A DNA stretch of 64,000 nucleotides from Welwitschia mirabilis (taxonomy: Eukaryota > Gnetophyta > Gnetopsida > Welwitschiales). The notes under the pieces are model-generated. The model was not told the DNA's origin. It saw only the letters and a list, made by a program, of their open reading frames with translations, and did not search any database. The stretch lies in NCBI GenBank assembly GCA_051453625.1, contig JBOZIK010000001.1, positions 261,221,447 through 261,285,446 of the forward strand, given 5' to 3'. Position numbers and translations under genes: made by a program. Numbering within the stretch: position 1 is the first letter of the stretch; every line of letters starts with the position of its first letter. Of the stretch, positions 61,860 to 64,000 are shown in pieces.

Positions 61860-62500
61860 TAATATAAAGTAATTGATAATGAAATGGGAAGTTTGTATTA
61901 ACTATTATCAAAATGATATAAATAAAAATTACATAGAAGGAATTAATTACAACAAAACATTTGCACCTATAGAAAAGATGTGTATTATATGAATTACTCT
62001 TTACTTGGCACTTAAGTATAACTATTGTTTATTCTAGCTTGATATTAAGTATATACTTGTAAATGAATACATCGAAGAAGAAATATATCTAAATTGACCT
62101 AAAGGTTTTATAAATTAAAGTCCATAAAAAAAGTTTATAGATTAAAGAAATTCCTATATGACATAAAATAAGCTCACTAAGTATGATTTAAAAAAAATAT
62201 TAATGGATTTTTCAATAATATTGATTTTAAGAAGTCATTCATAAATATAAATCTTTATGTAAAATCACTTGAAAAATATAGGAGAGCTCTAATATTATTA
62301 CTTTAAGTTAATAACTACATATTAACAAGGGAGGATAAAACAAAGATTAATAAAGTTATAGATTCCCTTAGTTAAAAGTTTAAAATTTTAGACTTAAAGA
62401 TCTTAAGAATTTTATAGGTTTTTAAATATCAAGAAATGATAAAATAATTAAAATCTTTTTAGAAAACTATTCTAACAAAATACTTGATGTATAATAGTTA
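61860..62500 (+). pseudogene. Copia reverse transcriptase, decayed
   Basis: The plus strand reads YNKTFAPIEKM, LALKYNYCLF, LDIKYILVNEYIEEEIYL and PKGF, matching 'fsPVvk..tiR.llalAa...w.l.QmDVk.AFLnG.L.EevYm.qPpGf'. Further on are KFLYDIK ('kaLYGLKQ') and VNNYILT (62307-62324), the catalytic 'YVDDIi.tG' with both Asp changed to Asn. KFKILDLKDLKNFIGF matches 'F.mkdlG.l.fFLG'. Confidence 0.9.
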
Positions 62501-62779
62501 TAAAACTATTAGTGATGAAATAATTTAATAAAACCAGACATGAAGATAAAAAGTGATGAAGTAATAGAAAATATTATATTCACAAAATTCTAAAACTTAA
62601 TTAACAAGTTCACATACCTACCAAACATATGAGTAGATATTATTTTCTTAAAGAAGGTCATGAAATTCATGCATTTGCTAAATGAAATACATTTAAAGAT
62701 TATAAGAAACAAACTAAAATATTTAAATAATGACATATGGCATAATATTTAAAAAATGAAAAGAAAGTTTAGTCAGCTA

Positions 62780-63250
62780 CATAAGTGTGCATTGTATTAG
62801 TGATAAAGACAGTTAGTTAACCACAAGTTACATCATTTAGTCCAATGGAAATACTATTTCTTTGTTTAAGTTAAAAACTAAAAATAGCTACACTTTATTC
62901 TACCAAATGATAGTATATTGCAGTAGCAATATTATGTTGTTAATTAAAGTGAATCTATCAAATTCTAAGTTATCTTGATAAAGAAAACAAATTTCAAATA
63001 TTATCCATTATGATATATAGAGTATAGTCATAGAGTATAGTAAAACTCATGAAAATTTATATATTCCACAAAATAATAAAGCATGTTAAATTTAAAATTT
63101 ATTATATTAAAAATTATATTTAGAGGGATTTATTAAATCAAGTTTCATAATAACTAGTGGCAAGCAGTAGATGAACTCATAAAACTAATTAGTGGAAGAA
63201 AAATTTAGTAGTTCTTAAAAGATGTATAAATAAAAGAAAAATAATTAGAA
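62780..63250 (+). pseudogene. Copia RNase H tail, decayed
   Basis: Very degraded pieces follow the order of the copia C-terminus ('SSAEAEY', 'DN..A..la.NP..H.RtKHI...hfvRe'). The best are the stretch around 'aatcataaagcatgtt' and 'LLNQVS' near 63130. Assignment depends on position and order as much as on sequence. Confidence 0.45.
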
Positions 63251-63254
63251 GTTT

Positions 63255-63263
63255 GAGGAAAAG
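63255..63263 (+). other. Copia polypurine tract
   Basis: GAGGAAAAG, inside 'gtttgaggaaaag', precedes the LTR start TATTAGA. The usual plant copia form is 'TTTGAGGGGGAG' then 'TGTTAGA', so transitions explain the difference. Confidence 0.75.
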
Positions 63264-63490
63264 TATTAGATAAAACATAAAATATAAAGTACATTCTAAT
63301 TAACATGTTTCATCTTCAATGTATTTCATCCTAAAAGAATAGACTTCTAAGAGTTAAACAAATAACAAGTTATATTAATCAATTAGATACTTACTCTAAT
63401 GAAACATTGTGACTATCAAAACTATTGTATGAAGAGTTATGCCTCTTTATATAATTTTTAATCAATCTCTCATGAATGCATTAATGAAAT
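63264..63490 (+). repeat. 3' LTR of the plus-strand copia element, probably truncated
   Basis: It matches the first 230 bp or so of 47168-47542, including a TATA-like 'ctttatataattttt' near 63449. After about 63490 I can no longer align it, so the last 140 bp may be deleted or too diverged; no target duplication could be read. Confidence 0.7.
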
Positions 63491-64000
63491 ATGTATTCAC
63501 TTATCTATTAAACCTATAATATTATCATATAACATACATTAGTATAGGATGAAACCCAAATGTCATAAACTGATGAACAAATAAAAGAATATTAAAAGAA
63601 TAATCCATTTGAAAATACAGGCACATCAATATTCTTAATATTTTTACTACTTAAGGATAAATTTATTAATGCAAATGATGAGATGATGTAAATAGAATGT
63701 GATGGAAATAAGCATGCAAATGGAAGGAAATGAAAACATAATAATCTAAATGCAAGAAATTAACCAATCTACTAACTTCTTATTACTTAAGTATATCTTA
63801 TGCGCTGTATCAAAATGAGATTAAATCTAGAATAATATCAAATTGACATTAACGTAAAGTATAATATAATAAAATAAAGAATATGAGAAAAAGTATACTT
63901 TATTTTATTACTAATTACACTTCAAGTTCAAAACATAGCCAAACACCAAGGATAACTTGTTTCATAAGGAAATGGATTCCTAACTCAAAATGATCCATTT
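63491..64000. other. Unassigned AT-rich DNA at the right edge
   Basis: The composition and phrases such as 'gaaatgaaaacataataat' and 'atgcaagaaatta' resemble the Tat-like LTRs (near 47960), but no clear alignment was made. No coding feature. Confidence 0.4.

Larger units (their letters stand above)
59242..63263 (+). mobile_element. Interior of the plus-strand copia element (resumed after the nested insertion)
   Basis: The sequence continues the copia element from 47558. Joined without the insert, LTR, PBS and interior give about 4.7 kb, the normal size of a full plant Ty1/copia element. Gag (59255-59700), a cysteine-bearing remnant of the gag zinc knuckle (near 60190), RT (61860-62500) and the RNase H tail (62780-63250) follow in order on the plus strand. 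All frames are heavily broken. Confidence 0.85.

Noticed and set aside
1-64000. tRNA, rRNA or small RNA genes and bacterial-type operon features
   Set aside because: No cloverleaf-like or conserved rRNA sequence, and no operon-like gene order, was seen on either strand.

Overview
This window is gene-poor, strongly AT-rich and CpG-poor DNA from a large eukaryotic genome, almost certainly a seed plant. It is built almost entirely of old, decayed LTR retrotransposons of plant type: Ty1/copia, chromodomain-bearing Ty3/gypsy, and a Tat/Athila-like gypsy with a tRNA-Asp-type primer site. I find no intact host gene, no rRNA or tRNA gene and no CRISPR array. No open reading frame looks like a complete working protein. 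The exact species cannot be told from the sequence. About 28 runs of N interrupt the window; 15 of them are exactly 100 bases, the usual placeholder for a scaffold join.

Layout. 1-6160: two copies (1-2113 and 4113-6160) of a long repeat flank about 2 kb that holds a decayed minus-strand gypsy gag, two primer-binding-site (PBS) relics and an LTR end; this may be one gag-only element with long LTRs. 6161-8330: the right flank, present three times because contig ends overlap. 8331-11882: unassigned AT-rich DNA with a 1-kb stretch nearly free of C and a (CA)n microsatellite. 11893-22505: two copies of an LTR-like unit of about 4 kb around a 186-bp centre that carries only a PBS and a polypurine tract (PPT); the LTR holds a coding-like segment and AT-rich satellite arrays. 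22506-28240: AT-rich repeats and gaps.

28241-46761 is a minus-strand chromovirus (Ty3/gypsy). Its gag, protease, reverse transcriptase (RT) and RNase H lie at 43.3-39.7 kb and its integrase and chromodomain at 30.2-28.8 kb. A 9.4-kb minus-strand copia element (30248-39667, two LTRs of about 1.6 kb) has split it. Its 5' LTR side carries a minisatellite of about 20 bp.

47168 to about 63490 is a second nest. A plus-strand copia element of about 4.7 kb (LTR, PBS, gag, RT, RNase H, PPT, LTR) is interrupted directly after its PBS by a minus-strand Tat/Athila-like gypsy element (47559-59241), with a near-perfect 5-bp target duplication.

Two points matter to a reader. The catalytic residues that changed did so mostly by C-to-T or G-to-A, as expected after long DNA methylation and silencing. 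And 14 of the 15 100-base gaps are flanked by overlapping contig ends, so many apparent tandem duplications here, about 8-9 kb in total, are probably assembly artefacts rather than biology.
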